This document shows, in pieces, positions 1 to 8,717 of a stretch of 64,000 bases of DNA. Below the pieces are notes generated by a model, which worked only from the letters and a program-made list of their open reading frames with translations, did no database searches and was not told the origin of the DNA. Every line of letters starts with the position of its first letter. The first letter of the stretch is position 1. Origin of the DNA: Paenibacillus sp. E222 (GTDB lineage Bacteria > Bacillota > Bacilli > Paenibacillales > Paenibacillaceae); NCBI RefSeq assembly GCF_013401555.1, contig NZ_CP058552.1, forward strand, positions 5,084,001-5,148,000. The letters are read 5' to 3'. Position numbers and translations under genes: made by a program.

Positions 1-756
1 AATTTTGTCAATGATGATGCTGCCGCGTTCGCCCATAATTTCGCTTGGAACATGAGAGTTGGAGATTTTGGAGTACGTCACTACCGCTTCCATCTCATCA
101 TAATTCAGAATGACACTGCCTTGTCCATCTACCCCGGATTCCAGCATCACTGCCTGGGACTGAACTTGTTTAGGCTCGCCAAACAGCGTAATCAATGGAT
201 AGAGACAGTATACACCAAGATCCATTAACGCCCCATTAGCAAGATCGGGTTTGAACGCATTCAGGACGATTCCTTCCTTGTACTTGTCGTACCGGGAAGA
301 GTACTGGCAGTAGCTTGCCACATATTTGCGTACCGGGCCAATTTTATGTAGGTGAGATTGTACCATTTTGAACGAGGGAACAAGGGTCGATTTCATCGCC
401 TCCATGAGCAGAACTCCATGTTCTTTCGCTGTATCAATCATACGACGGACCTCTGCCCCATTGGCAGCCAAAGGTTTCTCGCACAGTACATGTTTGCCGT
501 TTCTCAGAAACAACTCTGCCTGCTCCGCATGAAAGGTATTGGGTGTTGCAATGTACACCGCATCAAGACCATCACTCGTCGCCATCTCTTCGAGGCTGGT
601 GAATCGAAGTGCAGCCTGATATTGATCTGCAAATGCATTAGCTTTATCTTCAGTCCTTGAGTATACGGCGGTCAATTCGAATCCTTCGACTTGTGCAGCG
701 GCCTCAAGAAGTCTCTCTGTAATCCAGTTGGTACCTACCACGCCAAAACGAATCAT
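1..756 (-). CDS. Gfo/Idh/MocA family oxidoreductase (partial, C-terminus outside window)
   Basis: NAD(P)-dependent oxidoreductase of the Gfo/Idh/MocA family, probably acting on a sugar or inositol-like substrate in the cytoplasm. The N-terminus shows a Rossmann start (MIRFGVVGTNWI), followed near residue 90 by the CEKPLA motif that carries the family's catalytic lysine. The next part, with LGVYCLYPL, belongs to the alpha/beta substrate-binding domain. The reading frame is still open at base 1, so only about 252 residues are visible of a usual 330-390. The start is chosen because AAAGAGGT lies a few bases upstream. It diverges from adaA, and no operon partner is visible. The exact substrate cannot be told from sequence. 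Confidence 0.9.
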   Translation of the reverse strand, partial: MIRFGVVGTNWITERLLEAAAQVEGFELTAVYSRTEDKANAFADQYQAALRFTSLEEMATSDGLDAVYIATPNTFHAEQAELFLRNGKHVLCEKPLAANGAEVRRMIDTAKEHGVLLMEAMKSTLVPSFKMVQSHLHKIGPVRKYVASYCQYSSRYDKYKEGIVLNAFKPDLANGALMDLGVYCLYPLITLFGEPKQVQSQAVMLESGVDGQGSVILNYDEMEAVVTYSKISNSHVPSEIMGERGSIIIDKI

Positions 757-914
757 TCAATCTACCTCTTTCATAAATAAATTTCACGCTTAAACAGCTT
801 GCCATCCTGTACATTGTAGCCTATATTTCATTCAGATTGAAGGGATGTCCTTTTCCAACATATTGATATCTTGCTTTTTTGTTTGAAACTTCGTCCATCT
901 CCGTAAATCAGGGG

Positions 915-920
915 TATAAT
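915..920 (+). promoter_or_regulatory. Candidate -10 box for adaA
   Basis: A perfect TATAAT overlaps the first in-frame ATG (919-921) of the adaA frame. No convincing -35 at 16-18 bp spacing was found; TTGAAA at 883-888 is too far away. If this is the real -10, transcription starts near 927 and the ATG at 919 cannot be the translation start. This supports the TTG start at 940. Confidence 0.4.
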
Positions 921-939
921 GAAACTTGAGGTGATTCTT

Positions 940-1527
940 TTGGAAAGTCACAATTCCTATCAAACAGATTCTGTTCCTATAGATGACAAACAGTGGAATG
1001 CCATTATCCACAACGACAGCAGCTTTGATGGTAAATTCTATTACGGTGTCAAAACAACAGGCATCTTTTGCCGACCTTCCTGCAAGTCGAAAGCACCCAA
1101 ATATGAGAATGTCTCTATATTTAACAACCCTGAAGAAGCATTAGCTCTACATTTCCGTCCATGCAAACGGTGCAAACCAACGGGCGAGCGAATCCCTGAT
1201 CAGGAATGGATTTCTGTTGTAACAGACTATATTGAACATCATTTTGTCGAGCCTCTAACACTAGATATTCTTGCAAATGTGAGCCACGGGAGTCCATATC
1301 ATCTGCATCGGGTGTTCAAACGGATTACAGGTCTAACTCCGGTGGAGTATATTCAGGAAAAAAGAGTCACCGAAGCCCGGAAATTGCTTGAAAGCACCCG
1401 GCTCACTGTTTCAGATATCGGTCGACAGGTTGGCATAGCCAATCCGGCGTATTTTATTACTGTATTTCGAAAACATACAGGCAGCACACCTGCCAATTAT
1501 CGTGAACAAAGGCGTGATCCATCATGA
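940..1527 (+). CDS. adaA: AdaA-like methylphosphotriester-DNA alkyltransferase / AraC-type regulator
   Basis: Senses DNA methylation damage: the Ada N-terminal zinc domain takes a methyl group from a methylphosphotriester onto a cysteine, and the AraC-type C-terminal half then activates repair genes. The N-terminal part has the signature GVKTTGIFCRPSC followed by FRPCKRC, giving the four zinc cysteines (C44, C48, C75 and C78 from the TTG start). Residues about 95-195 form two helix-turn-helix units with the AraC signature near the end. There is no Ogt methyltransferase domain, as in B. subtilis AdaA. TTG at 940 is preferred over ATG at 919 because GAGGTG (928-933) sits 6 bases ahead and a TATAAT overlaps the ATG. 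It overlaps the next gene by 4 bases, so the two are translationally coupled. Confidence 0.9.
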   Translation: MESHNSYQTDSVPIDDKQWNAIIHNDSSFDGKFYYGVKTTGIFCRPSCKSKAPKYENVSIFNNPEEALALHFRPCKRCKPTGERIPDQEWISVVTDYIEHHFVEPLTLDILANVSHGSPYHLHRVFKRITGLTPVEYIQEKRVTEARKLLESTRLTVSDIGRQVGIANPAYFITVFRKHTGSTPANYREQRRDPS

Positions 1528-2342
1528 AGACCAATTTGGTATACAAAGTACCTAAAACATTGCTGAACAAAGGAACCGGGTTCCTTAATGGTTATACGCA
1601 TACGCTGAATCCCTACACAGGCTGCGCTTTTGGCTGTTCCTACTGTTATGTAAGGCAAATGCCCGTCTCTTTATTTCGTAATGAACCATGGGGCAGCTGG
1701 GTTGATGTGAAACAGGAAGCCGCCAATGTGTTTGCCAAAGAGCTGAAGCGTGCGAAATCAAAAGGTAAAGTCACTCTTTTTATGTCATCCAGTACAGACC
1801 CGTATCAACCCATAGAATATAAGGAGCAAATCACGCGGTCTTTGCTAGAAGTCATGGTCCAGCATCCACCTGATTTTATATTGGTACAGACCCGAAGTCC
1901 ATTGGTGACCCGAGATATCGATCTGCTGCAAAAGTTGGGTGACCGGGTCCGGGTTAGCATGACCGTGGAAACGGATCTGGATGATATCCGCAAGCAGTTC
2001 AGTCCTTCAGCTCCGCCAATCGCTGGCAGATTGCGTGCACTGGAACAACTCCGAGATGCCGGTATCCCCACACAGGCTGCTATTGCGCCAGTATTACCCA
2101 GCAGCGAAAATTTTGCAGCCATCCTGAGGCCGCTTGTTGATCGTATTTGCGTTGATGATTACTTTATGGGAGATGGCAGTGAGGGCAAACGAACCCGGAG
2201 ACTTGGCATAAAGCCACTTTACGAACAAGTGGGCAAGGAAAATTGGTACAGTCCTGAGGCATACAAAATGGTAGTCGAGCGAATGAAGGCACATTTTGAG
2301 GAAGATGAAATTTGGATTAGCCAGGCCGGATTCGAACCCTGA
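1524..2342 (+). CDS. SPL-like radical SAM protein (Rv2578c-type)
   Basis: Radical S-adenosylmethionine protein with a 4Fe-4S cluster. The cluster motif C34-xxx-C38-xx-C41 (CAFGCSYC) is intact, preceded by the LNPYTGC segment typical of the spore photoproduct lyase-like/Rv2578c group. Length (272 aa) fits that group. The reaction is unknown; members are often placed next to DNA repair genes. Here the ATG overlaps the adaA stop as ATGA, so both proteins are made from one message, which argues for a role in the adaptive response to alkylation or another DNA lesion. That role is inference from context. A hairpin terminator follows directly. Confidence 0.85.
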   Translation: MKTNLVYKVPKTLLNKGTGFLNGYTHTLNPYTGCAFGCSYCYVRQMPVSLFRNEPWGSWVDVKQEAANVFAKELKRAKSKGKVTLFMSSSTDPYQPIEYKEQITRSLLEVMVQHPPDFILVQTRSPLVTRDIDLLQKLGDRVRVSMTVETDLDDIRKQFSPSAPPIAGRLRALEQLRDAGIPTQAAIAPVLPSSENFAAILRPLVDRICVDDYFMGDGSEGKRTRRLGIKPLYEQVGKENWYSPEAYKMVVERMKAHFEEDEIWISQAGFEP

Positions 2343-2372
2343 AACCCTGATCATGCCTTGATATAAAATGAA

Positions 2373-2411
2373 AATAGCCCTGCTTCCCTCGCATCGGGAG
2401 TCAGGGCTATT
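2373..2411. terminator. Bidirectional hairpin terminator
   Basis: Inverted repeat AATAGCCCTG / CAGGGCTATT with an inner GC-rich arm, located between two convergent genes. A-rich on the left and T-rich on the right, so it can end both the adaA/radical-SAM transcript and the oxidoreductase operon arriving from the other strand. Confidence 0.85.
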
Positions 2412-2427
2412 CTTCTAACTTAATCGA

Positions 2428-3534
2428 TTATTGATCAAGTGTGTACAATGGAAGATCTGCCGGCAGTGCAGCTGGGCGCTGACATGTGCTTTCCATTTTA
2501 TAAAAAGTCTGCTCATCCGAAGAATCATGGAATGCCCACATGGCTTCAAGTACATGATAGGCCAGCTCTCCACTTGCTCTGTGAGCGCGACCGCTGCCCA
2601 CTGCATAAGCCATATCTGCAACACCGATGCCACGTGTATTTTCCTGATATCCTGGAAGAAGAGGCACCTCAGTCCACTCCTGATCTCCCATCAACCGGTA
2701 ACGAACCGGACCGCCGAATGTGTTTGGATCAGGAACCTGTAGGGTTCCATGGGTGCCGTATACTTCAATCGGTGGCAATACACTTCCGCCAAATACGTCA
2801 AAACTCGTAATCAGCGTGCCGATAGCTCCCTGCTCAAATTGCAGCAATCCAGCTACATGCGTCGGAATTTCTACAGGGATGCTCTGACCCCGCTTTTTTT
2901 CACTCGTGATCGTCCGCTGCTCCATCGCTTTGCCCGTCATGCCAGCAATGGACTTGATTGGCCCAAGTAATTGTACTAGCGCAGTCAGGTAGTAAGGCCC
3001 CATATCAAACATCGGCCCACCACCGGCTGCATAGTAGAACTCCGGATCGGGATGCCAGTGCTCATGCCCACGGCTCATCATAAATGCGGTAGCTGCCACA
3101 GGTTTGCCAATGACACCATCCTCTACCACTTTGAGTGCAGTCTGTATGCCTGAACCAAAGAACGTCTCTGGTGCACAGCCTACCAGCAGACCTTTACGCT
3201 TGGCCGTTTCCAGAACCGTCTGACCTTCTTCGCGTGTAACGGCGAGTGGTTTTTCCACATATACATGTTTGCCTGCTTCGAGCGCTCTCAAGCATACATC
3301 CGCATGAACGGCAGGGATTGTCAGATTGATAATCAGGTCGATCTCAGGGTCTGCCAAAATTTCATCTACCGTATATACGTTAGGAACAGAATAAGCAGCT
3401 GCTTGCTCCTCTGCTCTGCTCCGGTCAAGATCCGCAACCGCAATAAGATCGAGCACCTCAAATCGGTGACAGTTCTCCATATAAATACCGCTGATTTTAC
3501 CGCAGCCAATAATGCCTACTTTCATTGTTTTCAT
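2428..3534 (-). CDS. Gfo/Idh/MocA family oxidoreductase
   Basis: NAD(P)-dependent sugar/polyol dehydrogenase type protein of 368 aa. It begins with a Rossmann motif (VGIIGCGKISG, residues 4-14), carries the catalytic-lysine motif VEKPLA near residue 95, and a C-terminal alpha/beta domain. The start at 3534 is chosen because AAAGGGAG lies 8 bases upstream; a longer frame reaching 3621 lacks a ribosome binding site. It is the last gene of a lacI-oxidoreductase-thuA-oxidoreductase operon and ends at the bidirectional terminator. With the ThuA-like and second oxidoreductase it may oxidise a sugar or disaccharide to its 3-keto form; the substrate is inferred only. Confidence 0.9.
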   Translation of the reverse strand: MKTMKVGIIGCGKISGIYMENCHRFEVLDLIAVADLDRSRAEEQAAAYSVPNVYTVDEILADPEIDLIINLTIPAVHADVCLRALEAGKHVYVEKPLAVTREEGQTVLETAKRKGLLVGCAPETFFGSGIQTALKVVEDGVIGKPVAATAFMMSRGHEHWHPDPEFYYAAGGGPMFDMGPYYLTALVQLLGPIKSIAGMTGKAMEQRTITSEKKRGQSIPVEIPTHVAGLLQFEQGAIGTLITSFDVFGGSVLPPIEVYGTHGTLQVPDPNTFGGPVRYRLMGDQEWTEVPLLPGYQENTRGIGVADMAYAVGSGRAHRASGELAYHVLEAMWAFHDSSDEQTFYKMESTCQRPAALPADLPLYTLDQ

Positions 3535-3647
3535 GCTTGGACTCCCTTTCTGTTCCCACTGGATATAGCGCTTCCATAAAAACTCTAGATGGCTGTGATG
3601 TGGGGCAATATTTTTTCTCAACGGATGTGAATTAGATTGAATATAAT

Positions 3648-4376
3648 TTAGTGACTTTGGTTATCAGCCATTCCTGTGTAAACTTCCGCCAATTCGTTCG
3701 TACGGCTATGCGCAAGTGCTTTACCTGCGGCAGTCCATTTGAAACCACTACGCATCATTTCAGTAACTTGTTTCATCTCCACAATATCTGCATGGTGTCC
3801 GAGCGAATTGTAGAACACACGGCCTGCACCCCAGCGCTTGGTCCAAACGACTGGCATATCTACTGGGCCATTGGCTGCGTGAGGACCGTTAACAATTGGG
3901 AAACGTGTTGTTGCCAGCACTTCCACTGCAGGGTCCACATGCAGGTAGTACTGTTCACTTTTCACCTGGAAATCTTCAATATGATCCAAGAGCGGACTGG
4001 AACCACGCTTCATGTTTACCGTGTACTCCACGCCGTCGTTCCCTGGATGCGCAACCCACTGTCCACCCGTCATGAACTGCCAGTCGACGTTGTTGCGGAA
4101 CGCATCACACATCCCGCCATGAAGACCCGCAAGACCCACGCCACTCTGGACAGCCGCAGATACATTATTGACCAGTTCCTGTTCAATCTGCCCCATCGTC
4201 CACAGCGGAATGATTAGGTCCAGACCCAGCAGTTTCTCTGCATCCGCATAAGCTTCCAATGTATCTGAGACTTCAACCTCGAATTGTTCTTCCTTCAAAA
4301 TGCGTTCAAAAATTGCTGCTACCTGCTCTGGTTCATGTCCATCCCAGCCGCCCCATACGATTAGTGCTTTGCTCAT
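3648..4376 (-). CDS. ThuA-like domain protein
   Basis: ThuA family protein (class I glutamine amidotransferase-like fold), 242 aa. ThuA takes part in trehalose/sucrose catabolism through 3-keto disaccharides in Rhizobium, together with a Gfo/Idh/MocA dehydrogenase (ThuB). Visible family features are the N-terminal VWGGWDGHEP, a central GLHGGMCDAF segment, GGQWVAHPG, and GRVFYNSLGHH near the C-terminus. ATG at 4376 is preferred over the GTG directly before it, since GAGTGA is then 6 bases upstream. Lying between two Gfo/Idh/MocA genes in one orientation reproduces the known thuA-thuB association. The catalytic role of ThuA is not well defined. Confidence 0.85.
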   Translation of the reverse strand: MSKALIVWGGWDGHEPEQVAAIFERILKEEQFEVEVSDTLEAYADAEKLLGLDLIIPLWTMGQIEQELVNNVSAAVQSGVGLAGLHGGMCDAFRNNVDWQFMTGGQWVAHPGNDGVEYTVNMKRGSSPLLDHIEDFQVKSEQYYLHVDPAVEVLATTRFPIVNGPHAANGPVDMPVVWTKRWGAGRVFYNSLGHHADIVEMKQVTEMMRSGFKWTAAGKALAHSRTNELAEVYTGMADNQSH

Positions 4377-4542
4377 CACTGATCACTCGCTTTCCGGAAG
4401 TTAAGTTATTGTCATTCTCTATCGGACCTTACGCAAACTCAAGACCTCTCCGAGGTCAACATCCTAGCTAAAATCTAGTTTATTTATTTCAAATGGGTGC
4501 CACCATGATGTCCACTTCGCAATTCAGTGAGTGGCTCAATAC

Positions 4543-5715
4543 TTACATTTCTTCTAGCGACACCCAGCGGCGCTCTGTAACGGAACGTTCAACGGCTTCC
4601 AATACTGCTTGACAGGCAACCCCATCATGGAAACTTGGCTCAGGCTGCCGTCCTTCGGAGATCGCAGTCACCAGTTCCAGCATTTCATGTGTGAACGTGT
4701 GCTCGAATCCAATCGTATGTCCTGCAGGCCACCACGCCTCAGCATATTTGTGTGCCGGATCGGTCGCCAGAACACGGCGGAAGCCCTGCACATCTTCATC
4801 GTCCTTCGTAAAATACACTTCCAGTTCATTCATCCGTTCAAAATCAAACCGAACGCTTCCCAGACTGCCGTTGATCTCAAAGGAGTTGGTACTGCGATGC
4901 CCTGCTGCAAAGCGTGTAGCCTCAAAGCTTCCGAGTGCACCATCTGCAAATCGTGCCAGGAACAAAGTGGCATCATCTACCGTCACTTCTCCCTTAGGTG
5001 CACCTGCGTTCGAACTGCCTTTGGCACTAAGTCCGGTCATTTCCGAAGCCAGCGGCCGCTCTTTAATGAACGTTTCGCTCATCCCGATCACTTCCTTGAA
5101 TTCACCCACCAGGAAACGTGCCAGATCAATTAGATGTGCGCCAAGATCGCCATGCGAACCGGAGCCGGCCACTTCTTTTTGCAGACGCCACACCAGCGGG
5201 AACGAAGGGTCCATAATCCAGTCCTGAAGGAAAAACGCACGGAAATGATAGATTTTGCCCAGACGTCCGCTTTGCACCAATTCTTTGGCCAGCTGCACAG
5301 CAGGAGAGAAACGGTAGTTAAATCCGACCATGTGAGCAACCCCTGCTTCTTCCGCAGCCTGGAGCATTTCACGCGAATCAGCGAGCGACAGTGCCAGCGG
5401 TTTTTCACAGAACAGATGTTTACCTTGGCGAGCGGCTTCCAGCGCAATTTCCTTATGGGCATCACTTGGAGCGTTAATATCGATCAGATCGATGTCATCA
5501 CGTCGCACCAGCTCGCGCCAATCCGTTACACTTTCAGACCAGCCGAACTGATTGGCAGCCTCCTGAACCCCCTGCTCGTTACGTCCACAGATTACCGACA
5601 TCTCGGGCTGCAGCGGTGCAGACGGGAAAAACATCGGCAAACTGCGATAAGCATTGCTATGGGCTTTCCCCATAAATTTGTATCCAACCATTCCGACACG
5701 AAGACGATTTGACAT
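4543..5715 (-). CDS. Gfo/Idh/MocA family oxidoreductase
   Basis: A 390-aa NAD(P)-dependent oxidoreductase. Visible are the Rossmann motif VGMVGYKFMGKAHSNAY near the N-terminus, the FCEKPLA catalytic-lysine motif near residue 94, and GSHGDLGAHLIDLARFLVG, a substrate-domain segment typical of sugar dehydrogenases in this family. ATG 5715 is chosen because AGGAGG is 8 bases away; the ATG at 5721 would be only 2 bases from it. It follows the LacI regulator after 36 bases, so it is the first structural gene of the operon. A 166-base gap separates it from thuA; a short GACCTC/GAGGTC hairpin lies there with no T-run. Confidence 0.9.
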   Translation of the reverse strand: MSNRLRVGMVGYKFMGKAHSNAYRSLPMFFPSAPLQPEMSVICGRNEQGVQEAANQFGWSESVTDWRELVRRDDIDLIDINAPSDAHKEIALEAARQGKHLFCEKPLALSLADSREMLQAAEEAGVAHMVGFNYRFSPAVQLAKELVQSGRLGKIYHFRAFFLQDWIMDPSFPLVWRLQKEVAGSGSHGDLGAHLIDLARFLVGEFKEVIGMSETFIKERPLASEMTGLSAKGSSNAGAPKGEVTVDDATLFLARFADGALGSFEATRFAAGHRSTNSFEINGSLGSVRFDFERMNELEVYFTKDDEDVQGFRRVLATDPAHKYAEAWWPAGHTIGFEHTFTHEMLELVTAISEGRQPEPSFHDGVACQAVLEAVERSVTERRWVSLEEM

Positions 5716-5751
5716 GGTCATTTCCTCCTTTGGAATATAACTAGCAATGTA

Positions 5752-6798
5752 TTAATTACGGATTGAAGAGGTACGGATAATCAGTTCCGTAGGCAATAAC
5801 TGCCTTGCAGTTTCTGAGGGAACTTCGGAATTCACTGATGCAGCTGCTGCCCCCAATGATTCATGAATAAGCTTGGATGCAGCCAGTTCACCCATTTCAT
5901 AAAAGGGAACCCTGACGCTGCTCAGCGGCGGAACCGCCATCTCGGCTGCATCGGAGTCATCGTAACCCACAAACGCGGGGAAATCCTGAACCTTGATCCC
6001 ACGCTCACGTAAACCATGCATAACACCGATCGCCATCCGATCATTCGCAGCAAATACAGCGTCAATCTCGTCAAGTCGGGTTGCGATGGTGGCAGCTGCC
6101 TCCACACCGCTTCGTCTGCTGTAATTTCCCTCCAGCAATAGACTGGAATCCACCTGCATTCCGGCTTCATTCAGCCCGATCTGGACGCCCCGAAGCCGCT
6201 CCTGACTGTTGGAATAGCTGTCTGGTCCATTGAGAAAAGCAATGTTCCGATACCCTTGATCGGTAAGGTGACGGATTGCCTGCCTGCTGCCCTCCACATG
6301 ATCGGCATCCACTTCCATGAATGATTCGCCTGCAAAGTGCTGGCTCATAATGCAAAAGGGATGCCCTTCCTGCTTAAGCTGCTGCATGGCAGCCAGTTCC
6401 CCATGATCATCTCGCGCGCCGAGAATGATGCAAGCATCCACTTTCTGACGGCGGAACAGATCCGTATAATTCATCACTTCACCCGGTGTCCTGAACATGA
6501 CTAGCAGGTCCATGCCGTTGTCCCTGGCTTTGCTCCCAATGCCGCTCAGCATTTCCGAGAAGAAATACGCCGAGAACAAGTGCGCCTTCGGAACATAGGG
6601 CAGCACCACGCCAAGGTTACCACTTTTACTTCTCGCAAAGCTGCGGGCCAGTGCGCTGGGCACGTAACCCAATTGATCGGAAGCTTCAATAACCTTGCGG
6701 CGGGTTTCCTCTTTAATAGGACCAACGCCATTAAGAACTCGGGAAACTGTAGCTTCCGAAACACCGGCAAGATCAGCCACTTCTTTACGGGATGCCAT
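5752..6798 (-). CDS. LacI family transcriptional regulator
   Basis: DNA-binding repressor or activator with an N-terminal LacI helix-turn-helix (KEVADLAGVSEATVSRVLNG, about residues 4-23), the hinge helix ending in PSALARSF, and a periplasmic-binding-protein-like sugar sensor (residues 60-345). The start at 6798 follows AAGGAGGTG by 7 bases; upstream ATGs lack such a site. It is the first gene of the downstream operon, and a perfect palindrome with a central CG lies over its own promoter (6861-6876), so autoregulation and control of the sugar oxidoreductases are likely. The inducer is unknown. Confidence 0.92.
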   Translation of the reverse strand: MASRKEVADLAGVSEATVSRVLNGVGPIKEETRRKVIEASDQLGYVPSALARSFARSKSGNLGVVLPYVPKAHLFSAYFFSEMLSGIGSKARDNGMDLLVMFRTPGEVMNYTDLFRRQKVDACIILGARDDHGELAAMQQLKQEGHPFCIMSQHFAGESFMEVDADHVEGSRQAIRHLTDQGYRNIAFLNGPDSYSNSQERLRGVQIGLNEAGMQVDSSLLLEGNYSRRSGVEAAATIATRLDEIDAVFAANDRMAIGVMHGLRERGIKVQDFPAFVGYDDSDAAEMAVPPLSSVRVPFYEMGELAASKLIHESLGAAAASVNSEVPSETARQLLPTELIIRTSSIRN

Positions 6799-6860
6799 GG
6801 ATCTCACCTCCTTCATGTTTCCTGAACACATGCAAAACCGGTGCCATGTATCAATTAATT

Positions 6861-6876
6861 ATGTACGCGCGTACAT
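6861..6876. promoter_or_regulatory. LacI-type operator candidate
   Basis: A perfect 16-bp palindrome, ATGTACGCGCGTACAT, with the central CG typical of LacI/GalR operators. It overlaps the end of the predicted -10 and the expected transcription start of the lacI-led operon, a position suited to repression. No second copy was noticed in the window. Confidence 0.6.
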
Positions 6877-6903
6877 CTTCTCATGTGTTGTAACCGTTGT
6901 CAA
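6875..6903 (-). promoter_or_regulatory. Promoter of lacI/oxidoreductase operon
   Basis: On the minus strand a perfect TTGACA (6898-6903) is followed after 17 bases by GAAGAT (6875-6880), which matches the -10 consensus at the key A2 and T6 positions. The operator palindrome begins inside this -10. Confidence 0.5.
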
Positions 6904-6918
6904 TGCTTTTAACACAAA

Positions 6919-6957
6919 AAAAGATGGGGATTTGTGTAAACAAATTCCCCACCTTTT
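6919..6957 (-). terminator. Terminator of glpX
   Basis: Long hairpin with arms AAAAGGTGGGGAATTTG and CAAATCCCCATCTTTT in minus-strand RNA (one bulge, one G-U), followed by a run of Ts. It ends the fructose-bisphosphatase transcript just before the lacI promoter. Confidence 0.85.
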
Positions 6958-7057
6958 GCTTACTATATTTTCTTGTAACTTGTCCTACATTCCCTAATGA
7001 TTCAACTGTCTACAAATTGTCATTTATTGGCCCAACTAACTAGAGCCCATACCTGCA

Positions 7058-8134
7058 TCAGGTCGTCACGCCGTTACCGACGGATGATTGACTGAACTCA
7101 GCCTGTTCCAAAATAGTGACATGACTTTGAATGCGATCCGAAGGCTCAGGTGTCGATTGAAGCTGCCGCACTTTGTGCAACACTTCCTTATTAGGAAGGA
7201 AATGCTGAGAACGGATGAAACGAATGGTTTTGGTTTTGGCACGCATGACAATGGAATCGGTCTCTGCCCGGTCATCTGCGAGGTAACGCACTCCTCCAAG
7301 AATCTCACCTGGGGTAACACCAGTTGCTGCAAAAATGACGTCTTCCGTGCCGATCATATCCTGCATCGTTAATACTTTGTAGGGATTATCGATCCCCATT
7401 TGCAAGCAGCGCTGGAATTCATCTGCGTTCGCAGGCATTAGGCGACCTTGAATCTCGCCCCCCAGACAGGACAAGGCTGCTGCTGCAAGTACACCTTCCG
7501 GTGCTCCGCCTGATCCAACATACAGATCAATTCCTGCCTCTGGAAAAGCAGGTGCCATCGCACCAGCAACGTCACCATCACTGAGGAACTTGATTCGCAC
7601 ACCAACCTTGCGTAATGTCTTGATTGTGCTCTCATGTCGTACACGGTCCAGAATCATGACAGTTAGATCAGAAATGTTTTTGTTCAATGCTTCAGCAGCT
7701 TTCTCCAACGTCACTTCAACCGGGTCTTCGATACTGACCTTGCCCACCAGAGCCGGCCCTACAGCCAGCTTCTCCATATACATATCCGGTGCGTGGAGCA
7801 GGTTGCCTTTTCCCGCCACTGCAATAACCGATAAAGCGTTGTTCAGGCCCTTGGCTACGATCTCTGTACCTTCCAAAGGATCTACAGCCACATCAACCTC
7901 GGGTCCCTCAGCGTTCCCGACTTCCTCGCCGATATACAACATGGGTGCTTCATCCATTTCTCCTTCACCGATTACCACCGTGCCGCGAATGGACACGGAA
8001 TCGAACATGGCGCGCATAGCCAAAGTAGCCGCCTCATCTGCACTGTTCTTGTCGCCCCGCCCCATCCAGGGTGCTGAAGCTAACGCAGCCAATTCTGTTA
8101 CTCGGACAATTTCCAACGCCAGTTCGCGTTCCAT
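7058..8134 (-). CDS. glpX: Class II fructose-1,6-bisphosphatase
   Basis: Hydrolyses fructose 1,6-bisphosphate to fructose 6-phosphate in gluconeogenesis (cytosolic, metal dependent). The 358-aa protein shows the GlpX metal and substrate motifs: GDKNSAD (residues 27-33), VIGEGEMDEAP (54-64), and DPLEGT at residues 85-90. The C-terminal half has GSGGAPEGVLAAAA, also typical of the family. ATG 8134 follows AAAGGAAG by 8 bases; a longer frame to 8167 has no better site. It appears to be a single-gene unit ended by the 6919-6957 hairpin. Confidence 0.95.
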   Translation of the reverse strand: MERELALEIVRVTELAALASAPWMGRGDKNSADEAATLAMRAMFDSVSIRGTVVIGEGEMDEAPMLYIGEEVGNAEGPEVDVAVDPLEGTEIVAKGLNNALSVIAVAGKGNLLHAPDMYMEKLAVGPALVGKVSIEDPVEVTLEKAAEALNKNISDLTVMILDRVRHESTIKTLRKVGVRIKFLSDGDVAGAMAPAFPEAGIDLYVGSGGAPEGVLAAAALSCLGGEIQGRLMPANADEFQRCLQMGIDNPYKVLTMQDMIGTEDVIFAATGVTPGEILGGVRYLADDRAETDSIVMRAKTKTIRFIRSQHFLPNKEVLHKVRQLQSTPEPSDRIQSHVTILEQAEFSQSSVGNGVTT

Positions 8135-8717
8135 TTTTCCCACTTCCTTTCCAGTTTCCAAAAGCATACATTGAAAGCGGTACTAAATCCATCGCAAATC
8201 CATATGAAATTGATCTAAAACGGGCGTAATAGCCCGATTTTGAGAAATGAGACCATTCTGTCCCTCGTCGATAAATGAACACATTTACACACGAATGAAC
8301 ATGCCATGTTACAGGTCTACTCCACCGGATTATATCTGGTTTGTAGCAGTGTCTTCATTTTTTTTTTCGATACTCCATATTCATTGCGTTGAGTGTGTCT
8401 CAGGAACAGATTAGCGCAATAATAATTCATATAACAACGTTATTTATGTAATTAAACTTACATTGCCAAAGAGAATTATCATCCATTCCCACGTTCCTCG
8501 AAAACGATTTAATTAAGGTTGCTATAACCATTCTGCACTTTCAACGAAACAATATTGAAGACCTTATAAGTGAGGTTTATCATTCAAAAATTCGAACTGA
8601 AAATCCACCTAAATCCTGCTCTATCCACCCCTTAAACATGGTTAACAATATAGATACAGCTTATGGATGTCATCGAAAATAATAAGTTTACATAATAATT
8701 ATTACGTTGTTAAAAAT
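8135..8717. other. Intergenic region, no gene seen
   Basis: AT-rich spacer between the EVE-domain gene and glpX. It holds a short hairpin CGGGC-GTAATA-GCCCG (8221-8236) followed by TTTT on the minus strand, possibly the distal end of the WYL/DinB/EVE transcript. An AT-only palindrome TAATAATTATTA lies near 8692. No open frame with a ribosome binding site was found on either strand, and no riboswitch was recognised. Confidence 0.5.

Noticed and set aside
4436..4458. GACCTC/GAGGTC hairpin between oxidoreductase and thuA genes as terminator
   Set aside because: Short stem with no T-run; the genes look co-transcribed.
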